The notes: generated by a model from the letters alone, not told the origin. A stretch of 33,570 nucleotides of DNA from Eubacteriales bacterium (GCA_030531385.1 JAUNNP010000013.1:3678-37247); one strand, 5' to 3'. Shown: positions 7,130 through 15,997, counted from the first letter of the stretch. A program made the numbers and translations.

Positions 7130-8040
7130 CTTTGTATGACAATTTTCCAATTACTGCTCCACTCGAGGAATTTCTCGGCGGCGGGTGTGAGCTGCTTAGC
7201 CCGGCAGAGCTCAAAGTCGAGAGTCTCGGCGCTGCCATCCTCCTTCAGGATGGGAATGCTGCGAAGGCCGCGGCTGAGCACCCTGTTTCTCAGAATGTAC
7301 TCGGGCAGGACGCTGATGCCAAGCCCCGCCTCCACCATGACCAGGACGGTTTCCGACTCGCCCTCGGAGGCAACTATATCCGGAAAGAAGCCGCCGCGCT
7401 CATAGCAGACCATGGCCTCCTCGGCCTCATCTCTCGGGCGCCCCTGCGGCTGCATTATTATAAATTTTTCTTCTGACAGTTCCCTGTAGCTGATGCTGCC
7501 GCGATCGGCAAACGGATGTCCCTCAAACACGACCGCCATCAGCGCATAGCTTGAAATATAGCGGTGTGCAAGCTCCGAGCCCTTCCTGCTGAAGGGTGCG
7601 ATCGTGAAGGCAAGGTCACATTTTCCCTGCTCGATCGCGTCATACAGAGGGCTTGAGTTTTCACGAAGCAGCGATATGGAAATGTTGGGGAAAGCCATAT
7701 GAAATGCTCTCAGCATCTCCGGCAGGTCGCTGTGCTCATACCCTCTGATAAAGCCGATGCAAAGCTTCCCCTCTGCGCCCTCGGAGGCAATGCGGGCGAG
7801 ACGCATGGCCTCATTGCTCCTTATGAGGATTCCGCGCGCCTCATTCAAAAAGACCCTGCCTGCCGCCGTCAGCTCGACATGGTGCTTATCCCTTATAAGC
7901 AGCGGAACTCCGACTGCTTCCTCCAGCGCCTTTATCTGCTGGCTCATCGCCGTCTGGGAAATGAAGCACTTCTCCGCGGCCTTGGTAAAGTTCAGGGTCT
8001 CAGCTACATTGACGAAGTATTCGAGTCTGTTCAGGTTCAT
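7123..8040 (-). CDS. LysR-family transcriptional regulator
   Basis: The 305-aa product has normal LysR length. The N-terminal winged HTH (residues 1-60) is canonical: MNLNRLEYFVNVAETLNFTK, AAEKCFISQTAMSQQIKALE, then LLIRDKHHVELTAAG. The C-terminal effector domain (about 90-295) has the periplasmic-binding-protein-like fold, with KLCIGFIRGYEHSDLPEML and VMVEAGLGISVLPEYILRN as recognisable segments. It diverges from the trpB2 gene across 216 nt, and a dyad T-N11-A box sits next to its own -10. The expected behaviour is autorepression and effector-dependent activation of the divergent gene. The effector is unknown; indole, serine or an aromatic amino acid would fit the neighbour, but that is inference. 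Confidence 0.9.
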   Translation of the reverse strand: MNLNRLEYFVNVAETLNFTKAAEKCFISQTAMSQQIKALEEAVGVPLLIRDKHHVELTAAGRVFLNEARGILIRSNEAMRLARIASEGAEGKLCIGFIRGYEHSDLPEMLRAFHMAFPNISISLLRENSSPLYDAIEQGKCDLAFTIAPFSRKGSELAHRYISSYALMAVVFEGHPFADRGSISYRELSEEKFIIMQPQGRPRDEAEEAMVCYERGGFFPDIVASEGESETVLVMVEAGLGISVLPEYILRNRVLSRGLRSIPILKEDGSAETLDFELCRAKQLTPAAEKFLEWSSNWKIVIQSS

Positions 8041-8103
8041 TTCTTCCTCCTGTTTCTCCGGCAGATCGGGTGCGGTAATAAGAAAAACTTCTTAACTGTC
8101 CTA

Positions 8104-8127
8104 ATTATATCATTGGCACTTTTCAAT
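8104..8127. promoter_or_regulatory. LysR-type box and -10 in the divergent lysR/trpB2 region
   Basis: ATTG-N8-CAAT (8112-8127) is a dyad meeting the T-N11-A rule for LysR regulators. It lies immediately upstream of a minus-strand TATAAT (8104-8109) serving the LysR gene. A small GC hairpin (GCCGG-N7-CCGGC) is found near 8178-8194 on the trpB2 side. No clear sigma-A promoter for trpB2 was seen. Confidence 0.45.
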
Positions 8128-8256
8128 ATCCAGCACTAAAATGTCTCCTTGAAAGCACTCGACGGTAAATGCAGGGGCCGGATAAACACCGGCGTCAGCA
8201 TTGGCCGAAATAAATGATCAGAAAAAAATAAAAGCTTATTATCAAGGAGGATAATC

Positions 8257-9648
8257 ATGAGCGACGTAAATACTAAGATCCCTTACAAAATATACCTTAA
8301 CGAAGATGAGATCCCGAAGCAGTGGTACAATGTACGCGCAGATATGAAGAACAAGCCGGCACCGCTTCTTAACCCCGGCACACTTCAGCCGCTTAAGCCT
8401 GAGGAGCTCGCGCCTATCTTCTGTGAGGAGCTTATCGCTCAGGAGCTTGATGATAATACAGCATATATCGATATCCCGGAGGAGATCCAGGAGTATTACA
8501 AGACCTACCGTCCGTCACCGACCATGCGTGCTTATCACCTTGAGAAGGCGCTCGGCACTCCGGCCAAGATCTACTATAAGTTCGAGGGCAACAACACCAG
8601 TGGAAGCCACAAGCTCAACTCCGCTCTTGCCCAGGCATATTATGCCAAGAAGCAGGGCCTTAAGGGCGTTACCACCGAGACAGGTGCAGGCCAGTGGGGC
8701 ACAGCGCTTTCCATGGCATGCGCATATTTCGGACTTGACTGCAAGGTCTACATGGTTAAGGTCTCCTATGAGCAGAAGCCTTTCCGCCGCGAAGTAATGC
8801 GCACCTACGGAGCTTCCGTTACTCCGTCACCTTCTATGGAGACAGCTGTCGGCCGCAAGATCCTCGCCGAGCATCCGGGCACCACAGGAAGCCTTGGCTG
8901 CGCTATCTCTGAGGCGGTCGAGGTCGCCACTTCCAATGAAGGCTACCGCTATGTTCTCGGCAGCGTGCTGAACCAGGTTCTCCTTCACCAGTCAATTATC
9001 GGTCTCGAGGCCAAGGCTGCTCTTGACAAGTACAATATCACTCCTGACATTATCATCGGCTGTGCAGGCGGCGGTTCAAACCTCGGCGGGCTCATCTCTC
9101 CGTTCATGGGTGAGAAGCTCCGCGGCGAAAAGGATTACCGCATTATCGCAGTTGAGCCGGCATCCTGCCCGAGCTTTACCAGAGGAAAGTTCGCTTATGA
9201 TTTCTGCGACACCGGCATGATATGCCCGCTCGCTAAGATGTACACACTCGGAAGCAGCTTCATTCCTTCACCGAACCACGCAGGCGGTCTCCGCTTCCAC
9301 GGCATGAGCTCTATCCTTTCACAGCTCTATCACGATGGTCTCATGGAGGCAAAGGCCGTTGAGCAGACGGCAGTGTTCGAGGCAGCTGAGATGTTCGCGC
9401 GCACAGAGGGCATCCTTCCGGCACCTGAGAGCTCACACGCTATCCGCGCCGCTATCGACGAGGCCCTTAAGTGCAAAGAGACAGGCGAGGAAAAGACTAT
9501 CCTCTTCGGCCTTACCGGAACAGGCTACTTCGATATGGTAGCTTATGAGCAGTATCATAACGGAAGCATGACTGACTACATCCCGACAGATGCCGACCTC
9601 CAGAAAGGCTTTGACGGCATCCCTAAGTTCCCGGGAAATGAGATCTGA
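8257..9648 (+). CDS. trpB: Tryptophan synthase beta chain, TrpB2 type
   Basis: This 463-aa PLP enzyme condenses indole with L-serine (or O-phosphoserine in some members) to give tryptophan. The PLP lysine is Lys119 in SGSHKLNSALAQAYYAK, and the catalytic Glu lies in ETGAGQWGTALS. The phosphate-binding loop is GCAGGGSNLGGL. The extra N-terminal region, with NEDEIPKQWYNVRADM and LNPGTLQPLKPEEL, and the length over 430 aa distinguish TrpB2 from the about 400-aa TrpB1 that pairs with TrpA. No trpA or other trp genes are nearby, so it probably acts alone as an indole-salvage enzyme. The start is set by AAGGAGG 7 nt upstream. A divergent LysR gene likely controls it, and a hairpin terminator follows. 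Another PLP beta-replacement reaction is possible. Confidence 0.92.
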   Translation: MSDVNTKIPYKIYLNEDEIPKQWYNVRADMKNKPAPLLNPGTLQPLKPEELAPIFCEELIAQELDDNTAYIDIPEEIQEYYKTYRPSPTMRAYHLEKALGTPAKIYYKFEGNNTSGSHKLNSALAQAYYAKKQGLKGVTTETGAGQWGTALSMACAYFGLDCKVYMVKVSYEQKPFRREVMRTYGASVTPSPSMETAVGRKILAEHPGTTGSLGCAISEAVEVATSNEGYRYVLGSVLNQVLLHQSIIGLEAKAALDKYNITPDIIIGCAGGGSNLGGLISPFMGEKLRGEKDYRIIAVEPASCPSFTRGKFAYDFCDTGMICPLAKMYTLGSSFIPSPNHAGGLRFHGMSSILSQLYHDGLMEAKAVEQTAVFEAAEMFARTEGILPAPESSHAIRAAIDEALKCKETGEEKTILFGLTGTGYFDMVAYEQYHNGSMTDYIPTDADLQKGFDGIPKFPGNEI

Positions 9649-9656
9649 TCAAAAAC

Positions 9657-9702
9657 AAGACGCACCGCACAAAGGTTTTACCAATGTACGGTGCGTCTTT
9701 CA
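9657..9702. terminator. Bidirectional rho-independent terminator
   Basis: An 11-bp perfect stem, AAGACGCACCG (9657-9667) with its complement (9689-9699), is followed by T residues on the plus strand and by GTTTTTG on the minus strand. It ends trpB2 and, from the other side, the cupin operon. Confidence 0.75.
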
Positions 9703-9777
9703 TCATATAACGAGGTATTAGGTTTGATGTTGTGTTCAAAAACCTTTTGCCCAACTGTGATACGGATTTCTCCGAAT

Positions 9778-10128
9778 TTAGTGGTACAAAATCAAAGCGA
9801 TCATCTCGACAGGCTCATCTCCGACACACTCAAGGCTGTGACCCTCACCGTCTCCGGTAAAGGCAACATCCCCGGCATGGAGTATGGTCTCCTTGCCATT
9901 ATCTGAGAGCTTAGCTGTTCCGCTTAAGATGTAGTAAGTCTCAGAGTCTCCCTTGTGAACATGATATCCGATCTTTGATCCCGGATAGACTGTTGTATGT
10001 CCGAATACTCTGCCCTTTTCATACATTTCAGCCGGGCCCTCGAGAAGATCACGCACTGTGATCTCGCCGATACCGTTAAACGGCGCGGGCTTTCTCGTTG
10101 ATTTTACATCTTCCTTAGTTCTGATCAT
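9778..10128 (-). CDS. Small cupin-domain protein
   Basis: This 116-aa single-domain cupin carries both cupin motifs: GYHVHKGDSETYYILSG (motif 1, with His, His and Glu metal ligands) and GEGHSLECVGDEPVEMIAL (motif 2, with the fourth ligand His). The protein probably binds a divalent metal. Such small cupins act as sugar or sugar-acid isomerases, as epimerase-like enzymes, or as small-molecule-binding proteins. It is the last gene of the sugar-uptake operon, 12 nt after the amidohydrolase, so a role on the same imported substrate is likely. The exact reaction cannot be read from sequence. The start MIRTKEDVK is preceded by AAGGAGAGCTTTGG. Codon use matches its neighbours. Confidence 0.85.
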   Translation of the reverse strand: MIRTKEDVKSTRKPAPFNGIGEITVRDLLEGPAEMYEKGRVFGHTTVYPGSKIGYHVHKGDSETYYILSGTAKLSDNGKETILHAGDVAFTGDGEGHSLECVGDEPVEMIALILYH

Positions 10129-10140
10129 CCAAAGCTCTCC

Positions 10141-11046
10141 TTAAAAATATACTTCCTTACTGTTGTTGTAGTAGACATCCTCAAGCTCACTATCTGTGAA
10201 TATATCATTGTGTTCGAGATAATCAGCGAGGTGCGTGTAGCTGTCCTGCGTTGCCGCAAACGGAGCATCTGTACCCCAAAGCAGTTTCTTTGCACCAAGG
10301 ATCTTTTTAGCGTCTGCCAGATAAGAGCAAGTCTCCTTATATGGATAAACATCCGGACTCATGATCTTCGGAAGCGCCGCGATATCAAACCATACATTTG
10401 GAAGGTTCAGAAGCTCAAGACTAAGCTTCCACTCTCTTTCCCATCCGCGTGTCGGTGCAAGCAGGTGACATACGACAAATTTCAAATCCGGGCATGCCTT
10501 TGCCGCTTCCATTATTGACCATGGCTGGTGGCTCGGCATGGAAATGTCTCCGACATCCAGCGCCACAACTCCATTATGCTTTTCAACGAGCTTGTAGATA
10601 TTCATCATTCTCTCGCCGGCAAGATCGAACGGATCGTGGCAGCCCATAAGTCCGCCGCCTGTGCTCACCTCAAACTTTGCAAGATGGAATCCCTGCTCCT
10701 CAAAGAAGAATTCCATTGTATCCATATAGTTTGTCATGAAAGGATCTATGGTGCATGACGGGCAGAACCTGTCCGGATATTTCTTTATAAGCTCTGCATG
10801 ATAACGGTTTTGGAAGCCATACATACTTCCGTGCATCAGTACCGCACGCTCGACATCATTTTCATCCATGACCTTTAAGGCCTGCTCAGCAGTAAAATTG
10901 GTATCGCCAAGCTCCGGAGGGATCAGCTGAAACTCCTCGCCGTTTCCCCAGGCAGCCTTGCCGCCGCCTATAGCGCGAAGCTCTCCCCTTCTGCAGTAGC
11001 CTGCAAGTACCTCTGCCAAATGCAGATGTGCATCTATTTTTTTCAT
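10141..11046 (-). CDS. Metal-dependent amidohydrolase family 2 protein
   Basis: The 301-aa TIM-barrel hydrolase (amidohydrolase_2 type) has metal ligands His7 and His9 in IDAHLHLAE, further His in FVVCHLLAPTRGW, and Asp260 in LLWGTDAPF. Family members include sugar lactonases (fuconolactonase and rhamnonolactonase type), ACMSD-like decarboxylases and other carboxylate-processing enzymes. Following a sugar ABC transporter and preceding a cupin, lactone hydrolysis of an oxidised sugar is a reasonable guess. I chose the ATG at 11046 over an in-frame ATG at 11067 because AAGGAGG lies 8 nt before it and none precedes the other. A 5-bp hairpin (GGCAC-CTGTC-GTGCC) sits just upstream of that ribosome binding site. 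Confidence 0.85.
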   Translation of the reverse strand: MKKIDAHLHLAEVLAGYCRRGELRAIGGGKAAWGNGEEFQLIPPELGDTNFTAEQALKVMDENDVERAVLMHGSMYGFQNRYHAELIKKYPDRFCPSCTIDPFMTNYMDTMEFFFEEQGFHLAKFEVSTGGGLMGCHDPFDLAGERMMNIYKLVEKHNGVVALDVGDISMPSHQPWSIMEAAKACPDLKFVVCHLLAPTRGWEREWKLSLELLNLPNVWFDIAALPKIMSPDVYPYKETCSYLADAKKILGAKKLLWGTDAPFAATQDSYTHLADYLEHNDIFTDSELEDVYYNNSKEVYF

Positions 11047-11131
11047 TGAAGTTGCCTCCTTCGGCACCTGTCGTGCCTGCTATTTCATCAAGTCTTCTGA
11101 TCGGTCTGTGTCTGACATTTATTGTCCACTA

Positions 11132-12127
11132 TCAGGCTGTCGCGGTATCCTTCTTAACCTTAAACTTATTCAGCCATGCCTTGAACTTATCCTGATGCTG
11201 CAGAGCGTCAAATGCTACAGCCGCAATGATTACGATTCCCTTTACAAGGCCATGCTCTGTTGAAGGAACACTCATAAGGTTAAGTCCATTGTTAAGAAGT
11301 CCGATAAGAATAGCTCCGAACAATGCTCCGGATACTGTTCCTTCACCGCCAAGAAGACTTACGCCGCCAATAACGGCTGCGGTAATAACCTCAGTCTCAT
11401 ATCCGCTTCCGGTAGATGCCATGCACTGCTGTGTCATTGATGCAAGCACGATTCCGCCGATAGCAGTCGTGAAACCTGAAAATACATAAGCCATGATGGT
11501 GATGCCCTTGTCGCTGATACCGGAAAGTCTTGATGCGGAAGCATTTCCACCTACTGCGTAGGTATATCGTCCGATCTCGGTCTTACTTAACAAAAACCAG
11601 CTTATCGCAGCTATGATGATCATAATGTAGATTGGTATCGGGAAGCTGAATATTTTCTTCATTCCGATCGCGGTAAAGAGCTCCGGCTGCAGGCAGCTTA
11701 AGATCTTGTTGTTTGTAAGGATCATTGACATTCCAAGGAATATCGTCTGGGTGGCAAATGTGATGAGGAAGGCCGGAACATGAAAGGTCGTAATGATTAT
11801 TCCATGGAAAAGTCCTGCCGCTATGCCAACGCCGAGCGCTGCCAGTATTCCCAGAATGACTCCTGTATTTGAGTAATCAAAGGAACGGATTATCATGACT
11901 ACCGTAACTGCGCACAAACCGCAGAGGCTTCCTATCGAAAGGTCGATGCCGCCGATCAGGAATACGAAAATCGTTCCGCATACCATGATGCCGTAAACAG
12001 AGATCGACCAAAGCACATTAGACAGGTTGCCTATGGTCGGGAAGCTGTTCGGACGGAGTATGGTAAGTACCAGCATGAAAACCACAAGAATGATCGGCTT
12101 GCTGAATTTGCTTAAATTTATCTTCAT
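11132..12127 (-). CDS. Sugar ABC transporter permease (RbsC family), second copy
   Basis: This 331-aa integral membrane protein has about eight to ten hydrophobic segments and matches the BPD_transp_2 family of ribose/galactose/xylose permeases. Diagnostic motifs are GGIDLSIGSLCGL (here FLIGGIDLSIGS) and AAVIGGVSLLGGEGTVSGAL. Its start overlaps the stop of the ATPase gene by 4 nt (12124-12127), indicating translational coupling. It would form a heterodimeric channel with the other permease encoded at 13641. The C-terminal tail is cytoplasmic and Lys-rich (KAWLNKFKVKKD). After it comes an 85-nt gap before the amidohydrolase, in the same direction and without a terminator. The substrate is not identifiable from the permease alone. 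Confidence 0.92.
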   Translation of the reverse strand: MKINLSKFSKPIILVVFMLVLTILRPNSFPTIGNLSNVLWSISVYGIMVCGTIFVFLIGGIDLSIGSLCGLCAVTVVMIIRSFDYSNTGVILGILAALGVGIAAGLFHGIIITTFHVPAFLITFATQTIFLGMSMILTNNKILSCLQPELFTAIGMKKIFSFPIPIYIMIIIAAISWFLLSKTEIGRYTYAVGGNASASRLSGISDKGITIMAYVFSGFTTAIGGIVLASMTQQCMASTGSGYETEVITAAVIGGVSLLGGEGTVSGALFGAILIGLLNNGLNLMSVPSTEHGLVKGIVIIAAVAFDALQHQDKFKAWLNKFKVKKDTATA

Positions 12128-13644
12128 ACTGCCTCCTCCTTATCATCAATAATTCCCGATGCTGCCTCAAGTACCATTGACTGGGTAACAACACCACTCT
12201 TAAATTCTTTAATAATTGAGCCCTTTCTCATAACAAGGATCCTGTGTGATACACGGATAAGCTCCTGTAAGTCAGAAGATACCAGTATAACAACAACTCC
12301 GCTCTGCGCAAGATCCTCCAGGATGCGATAAATCTCTGCTTTAGCGCCTACGTCGATACCTGCTGTAGGCTCATCGACGATCAGTACCTTAAGATCACGC
12401 ATAAGCCATTTTCCAAGAACGACCTTCTGCTGGTTTCCGCCGCTCATGAGGCCTACCTGCTTCTGCGGATCCGAAGGGCGGATATCTATCTGCTGTATTG
12501 CCTTCTTTCCGCTCTCAAGCTCAGCTGCGTCAGAGATCGCCGGTCCGTTTTTCGGAATAATGTCATAGTTTGTGAGTGCAACATTTTTAACTGTGGAAAG
12601 AAGCGGAATGAAGCCCTGTCCTCTTCTGTCCTCCGGAACAAAGCCAAATCCGGCTTTGATGCTTCTTTTTGGTGACGGATCAAGCTTTTCGCCATTTAAG
12701 GTAACTGTGCCGCTCTTCATGCGGTCGATGCCGTAGATAGCTCTTACAAGCTCGGTACGTCCCGCTCCTATAAGTCCTCCAAAGCCGAGGATCTCGCCCT
12801 TATGCGCCTGGAAGCTGACATTCTTTACCATTCCTAGCTCATCGCAGATGTCCTTGACATCCAGTACGACTTCATTGTCATTGCTCTTCATTTCCTTGCT
12901 TGAGCCTGCGGATTCATCAACGACTTTGCCTATCATGGTCTGGATGACCTTCTTCGGCTCGATCTCATCATGTTCAAGCACCGCTGCATTCTTGCCGTCT
13001 CGAAGGATGGTAAGTCTGTCTGAAAGAGCATATACCTCCTCAAGTCTGTGTGAAATGTAGATGATGGAAACGCCCTTTTCTCTAAGTGATCTGATAATAC
13101 CGAAAAGGCTTTCAGCCTCTTTACCGCTGAGTGAAGCTGTAGGCTCATCCATGATAAGAAGCCTGGAATTACAGGAAAGTCCCTTAAGTATCTCAACAAG
13201 CTGTCTTAAGCCTATGCCAAGGTTAGCGACAGGTGTAGTAGGATCAAGTGGGAAATCATACTGATCTATCAATTCCTTAGTCATCTCATTCATCTTCTTA
13301 TGATCGATGATGCCAAGCTTTCTGGGTTCGCGTCCAAGAAATACATTCTGGGCTACAGTAAGTGAAGGAATAACGGAAAGCTCCTGATAAATGCAGGCCA
13401 TTCCCAATTTCTGACACTCATTGTAATTGTTGATCTGTACCTCTTTTCCCTCCCAAAGAATGCTGCCTGAATCCTTGGTATAAACTCCGGTAATAATCTT
13501 TATAAGTGTGGATTTGCCCGCACCATTTTCACCCATAAGCGCATGGACTTCACCGCGCTTTACCTCAAAGCGCACATCCTGAAGTACCGGAACGCCTGAG
13601 AAGCTCTTATATATATTTCTTGCTTCTAAAATTGTCTCGCTCAT
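12124..13644 (-). CDS. Sugar ABC transporter ATPase with two nucleotide-binding domains (RbsA/MglA family)
   Basis: The 506-aa protein is a tandem ABC ATPase of the ribose/galactoside class and energises import through the paired permeases. The N-terminal domain has Walker A GENGAGKSTLIK, signature NLGIGLRQLVEI and Walker B LLIMDEPTASL. The C-terminal domain has the degenerate Walker A GLIGAGRTELVR typical of RbsA, signature LMSGGNQQKVVLGKW and Walker B VLIVDEPTAGID. Both 4-nt gene overlaps (13641-13644 upstream, 12124-12127 downstream) place it between the two permeases, an unusual B-C-A-C order rather than D-A-C-B. Function is certain at family level; sugar specificity is not. Confidence 0.95.
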   Translation of the reverse strand: MSETILEARNIYKSFSGVPVLQDVRFEVKRGEVHALMGENGAGKSTLIKIITGVYTKDSGSILWEGKEVQINNYNECQKLGMACIYQELSVIPSLTVAQNVFLGREPRKLGIIDHKKMNEMTKELIDQYDFPLDPTTPVANLGIGLRQLVEILKGLSCNSRLLIMDEPTASLSGKEAESLFGIIRSLREKGVSIIYISHRLEEVYALSDRLTILRDGKNAAVLEHDEIEPKKVIQTMIGKVVDESAGSSKEMKSNDNEVVLDVKDICDELGMVKNVSFQAHKGEILGFGGLIGAGRTELVRAIYGIDRMKSGTVTLNGEKLDPSPKRSIKAGFGFVPEDRRGQGFIPLLSTVKNVALTNYDIIPKNGPAISDAAELESGKKAIQQIDIRPSDPQKQVGLMSGGNQQKVVLGKWLMRDLKVLIVDEPTAGIDVGAKAEIYRILEDLAQSGVVVILVSSDLQELIRVSHRILVMRKGSIIKEFKSGVVTQSMVLEAASGIIDDKEEAV

Positions 13645-14633
13645 TCGTTCACAGCCTCCTTTGCACTACGCTCCTGGGCCAGTTTTTCCATTCTCTTGTT
13701 GTACCAGGCATCAAACATAACTACCAGTATAATGATAGCTCCCTTGATTACATACTGGTAAGCCGTGTTCATGTGAAGCTTAAGTACGCCATTATCGAGG
13801 GCTGCCATAAACAAAGCACCAATGAATGTTCCTATGATATCGCCATATCCGCCTGAAAGTGATACTCCGCCAACCACAGCTGCAGCTATAGGGTTAAACT
13901 CAAAGCCGCTTCCGAGAAGAGCTGTGGTGCTCTGCAGTCTTGCTGTTGTAAAGATAGCTCCGACCGCTGCGCAGAAGCCAACTACCATGTAAGCCATGAT
14001 GCGTGTTCTGGCAATGTTGATTCCGGAAAGCTCTGCTGCCTTCGGATTTGCTCCGACTGCGTAAAGGTTTGTTCCGAATCTCGTTTTCTTAAGGACTATC
14101 TGTCCCACGATAACAAATATGATAAATACTATTGAAACAATGTGAATGCCGCCGATGCTGCCTCCAAGCCTTGCGAAGGTAGAATAAGTCATAGGCTGGC
14201 TGGTTATAACTCCGCCTGCATCCCTGATGGCTATGGTATAGGTAAGAGCTCTGAAAATGCCCATGGTGGCCAGTGTCGCAATAAACTCCGGAAGGTGAAG
14301 CTTCGCCACAACAAAACCGTTGAAAAGTCCTGCCAGAAGTCCTACAAGAATACCGATAATAAGCATCAGCCAGATAGGCAGCAAGGTATATTTGTAAATG
14401 TTTGCCATTGCCATGCCTACCAGAGCCATACAGCTTCCGGTAGACAGATCGATGCCGGCTGTAATTATTACATAAGTGACACCAACACCAATAATGCCGG
14501 CCACCGCTGCGTCACGTACTATTTCTAACAGATTGCCTGCACTCAGGTAATAGCTGCTTAAAGCGGAAAACATAGCAACAAGCACTATCAGCATTCCCAG
14601 TGAGATCAATCTTCTGATCGTCGTCTGTTTCAT
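13641..14633 (-). CDS. Sugar ABC transporter permease (RbsC family), first copy
   Basis: This 330-aa polytopic membrane protein belongs to the BPD_transp_2 family. Motifs include VIITAGIDLSTGSCMALVG, LLAGLFNGFVVAKLHLPEFI and AAAVVGGVSLSGGYGDIIGT. It is related to, but clearly diverged from, the permease at 11132-12127, so the pair probably forms a heterodimer rather than representing a recent duplication. It follows the binding-protein gene after a 156-nt spacer with hairpins, and its stop overlaps the ATPase start in ATGA. The ribosome binding site is GGGGGAATGAA. Its product sits in the cytoplasmic membrane and passes the sugar delivered by the lipoprotein. Confidence 0.92.
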   Translation of the reverse strand: MKQTTIRRLISLGMLIVLVAMFSALSSYYLSAGNLLEIVRDAAVAGIIGVGVTYVIITAGIDLSTGSCMALVGMAMANIYKYTLLPIWLMLIIGILVGLLAGLFNGFVVAKLHLPEFIATLATMGIFRALTYTIAIRDAGGVITSQPMTYSTFARLGGSIGGIHIVSIVFIIFVIVGQIVLKKTRFGTNLYAVGANPKAAELSGINIARTRIMAYMVVGFCAAVGAIFTTARLQSTTALLGSGFEFNPIAAAVVGGVSLSGGYGDIIGTFIGALFMAALDNGVLKLHMNTAYQYVIKGAIIILVVMFDAWYNKRMEKLAQERSAKEAVNE

Positions 14634-14789
14634 TTCATTCCCCCAATGAATGCGCCTTAGGAAATTGTATTTTGTTTGTGCCTTTTAAAAGGCTTCCTCC
14701 GGGTAAAACAGGAGGGAACAGGATTGCTCTCCCATCCCCTCCTATTTTGAAGAAAAAACTATAAATAGTTTTTCAAGGGTATCGTTTAA
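14634..14789 (-). promoter_or_regulatory. Intra-operon hairpins after the binding-protein gene
   Basis: Between the binding protein and first permease there are two possible stems on the transcribed strand. One is AAAAACTA-TTTA-TAGTTTTT (14754-14773). The other is a CCTCC/GGAGG stem-loop near 14697-14715. Such spacers commonly stabilise binding-protein mRNA and lower expression of the downstream genes. No promoter or gene was seen here. Confidence 0.45.
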
Positions 14790-15845
14790 TTACCAGCGAT
14801 CCTCAGGAGCAATGCTTCCTACTGTATCCTTTGTTACAACGATAGGCTCCATGATAACCTCAGGAGTCTCTGTAAGGACTGCTGAATCATACTCTGAACC
14901 AACCATAAGAAGGGCGATCTTGGCTGCTGTAGAGCCCTCGTCCCAGCTGTTTGTATAAATGGTTCCTGTCATATCTCCGCTCTCGATCATAGCAAGTGCA
15001 TCAGACTCACCGTCTGCGCCCCAGATGACCATCTCGCCCTGACGGCCTGCTGACTGAACTGCAAGTGCTGCGCCCTCAGCCATAGCATCGTTGATGCAGA
15101 ATACGCCGTCGATCTTGTCATAGTTCTGAAGGAAGCTGTTCATAACGGTGATAGCTGTCTCCTTCTCAAATGAAGCTGACTGCGCGTCGAGGATCTTGAT
15201 GTCAGGATACTTCTCTGCAACCGTGTCACGGAAGCCCTTCTCAAGGTTATCTGTTCTTGTAAGTCCGGCAACACCCTGGATGATAACAACATCACCCTTG
15301 CCACCGATCTCCTTTGCCATCTCATCAGCGATCATACGGCCGGCATCAAAGTCAACCGCCATAACAAGTGCACTGTGTGTAGTATATGCATCAAGGTTAA
15401 GTGTGATAACCGGAATGCCTGCTGCCTCAGCCTCATCAACTGAAGGAGCAAGAGCTGTTCCGTCTGAGCACTGGAGGATAACCGCATCATACTTCTGGTT
15501 GATAACATCTGACATGATAGTTACCTGAGTCTCGGCACTGCTCTCTCCGTTGAATGCCTGAACTGTGATATTATCCCATGATCCGCACTCTCTCTCGATA
15601 CCCTCTAACCATGCCTGGTTGTTAGGTGTGCTTAAGTCATGTGCAATGTAGGCGATCTTGATATCCTCTGTATAAGGATTCTTCTTTACCTTATTGCTGT
15701 TTGCTGCCGGAGCTGCTGCCTCTGTTGTGGCTGCTGCTGCAGGTGCTGCTGCCTGAGTCTCGGTTCTTGCAGTCTCGGTTCCGCCTGAGCATGCTGTAAG
15801 GCCAGCTGCCATTAACAGTGCCAGAGCAAGTGACATCTTCTTCAT
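14790..15845 (-). CDS. Sugar-binding lipoprotein of ABC transporter (RbsB-like)
   Basis: The 351-aa product has a lipoprotein signal (MKKMSLALALLMAAGLTACSGG, lipobox Cys at about residue 19) and a Thr/Ala-rich linker (20-55). A type I periplasmic-binding fold (Peripla_BP_4) follows, with KIAYIAHDLSTPNNQAWLEG, NQKYDAVILQCSDGTALAP, DFDAGRMIADEMAKEIGGKG and VFCINDAMAEGAALAVQ. Trp59-region aromatics and Asp/Asn residues of such proteins bind ribose, xylose, galactose or inositol-type ligands. Anchored to the membrane, it delivers sugar to the two permeases. It is the first gene of the six-gene operon, with a strong GAGGAGG ribosome binding site, and its promoter carries a GntR-type site. The specific sugar is not determinable by eye. 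Confidence 0.93.
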   Translation of the reverse strand: MKKMSLALALLMAAGLTACSGGTETARTETQAAAPAAAATTEAAAPAANSNKVKKNPYTEDIKIAYIAHDLSTPNNQAWLEGIERECGSWDNITVQAFNGESSAETQVTIMSDVINQKYDAVILQCSDGTALAPSVDEAEAAGIPVITLNLDAYTTHSALVMAVDFDAGRMIADEMAKEIGGKGDVVIIQGVAGLTRTDNLEKGFRDTVAEKYPDIKILDAQSASFEKETAITVMNSFLQNYDKIDGVFCINDAMAEGAALAVQSAGRQGEMVIWGADGESDALAMIESGDMTGTIYTNSWDEGSTAAKIALLMVGSEYDSAVLTETPEVIMEPIVVTKDTVGSIAPEDRW

Positions 15846-15908
15846 AATTATTCCTCCTCATGAATATTGAGATATGTATGTGCGTTGCATCCTCTGATGC
15901 ACACATGA

Positions 15909-15937
15909 AGTATACAACAGATTGACTACGGTTTCAA
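15909..15937 (-). promoter_or_regulatory. Promoter and GntR-type operator of the sugar-uptake operon
   Basis: On the minus strand, TTGAAA (15932-15937), a 17-nt spacer and TATACT (15909-15914) form a strong promoter. The -10 is embedded in GTATACAAC (15910-15918, plus strand), the mirror of GTTGTATAC at the regulator's own promoter. Bound regulator would block polymerase here. Confidence 0.65.
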
Positions 15938-15977
15938 TTGTGCAAAACGACAATAATATTGGCCTTGTTTTATAATT

Positions 15978-15993
15978 TGTTAACAAGTTAACA
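15978..15993. promoter_or_regulatory. Inverted repeat midway in the divergent region
   Basis: TGTTAAC-AA-GTTAACA is a perfect 7-bp dyad between the two divergent promoters. It differs from the GTATAC sites, so a second regulator or an activator site is possible. Confidence 0.4.
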
Positions 15994-15997
15994 TATA

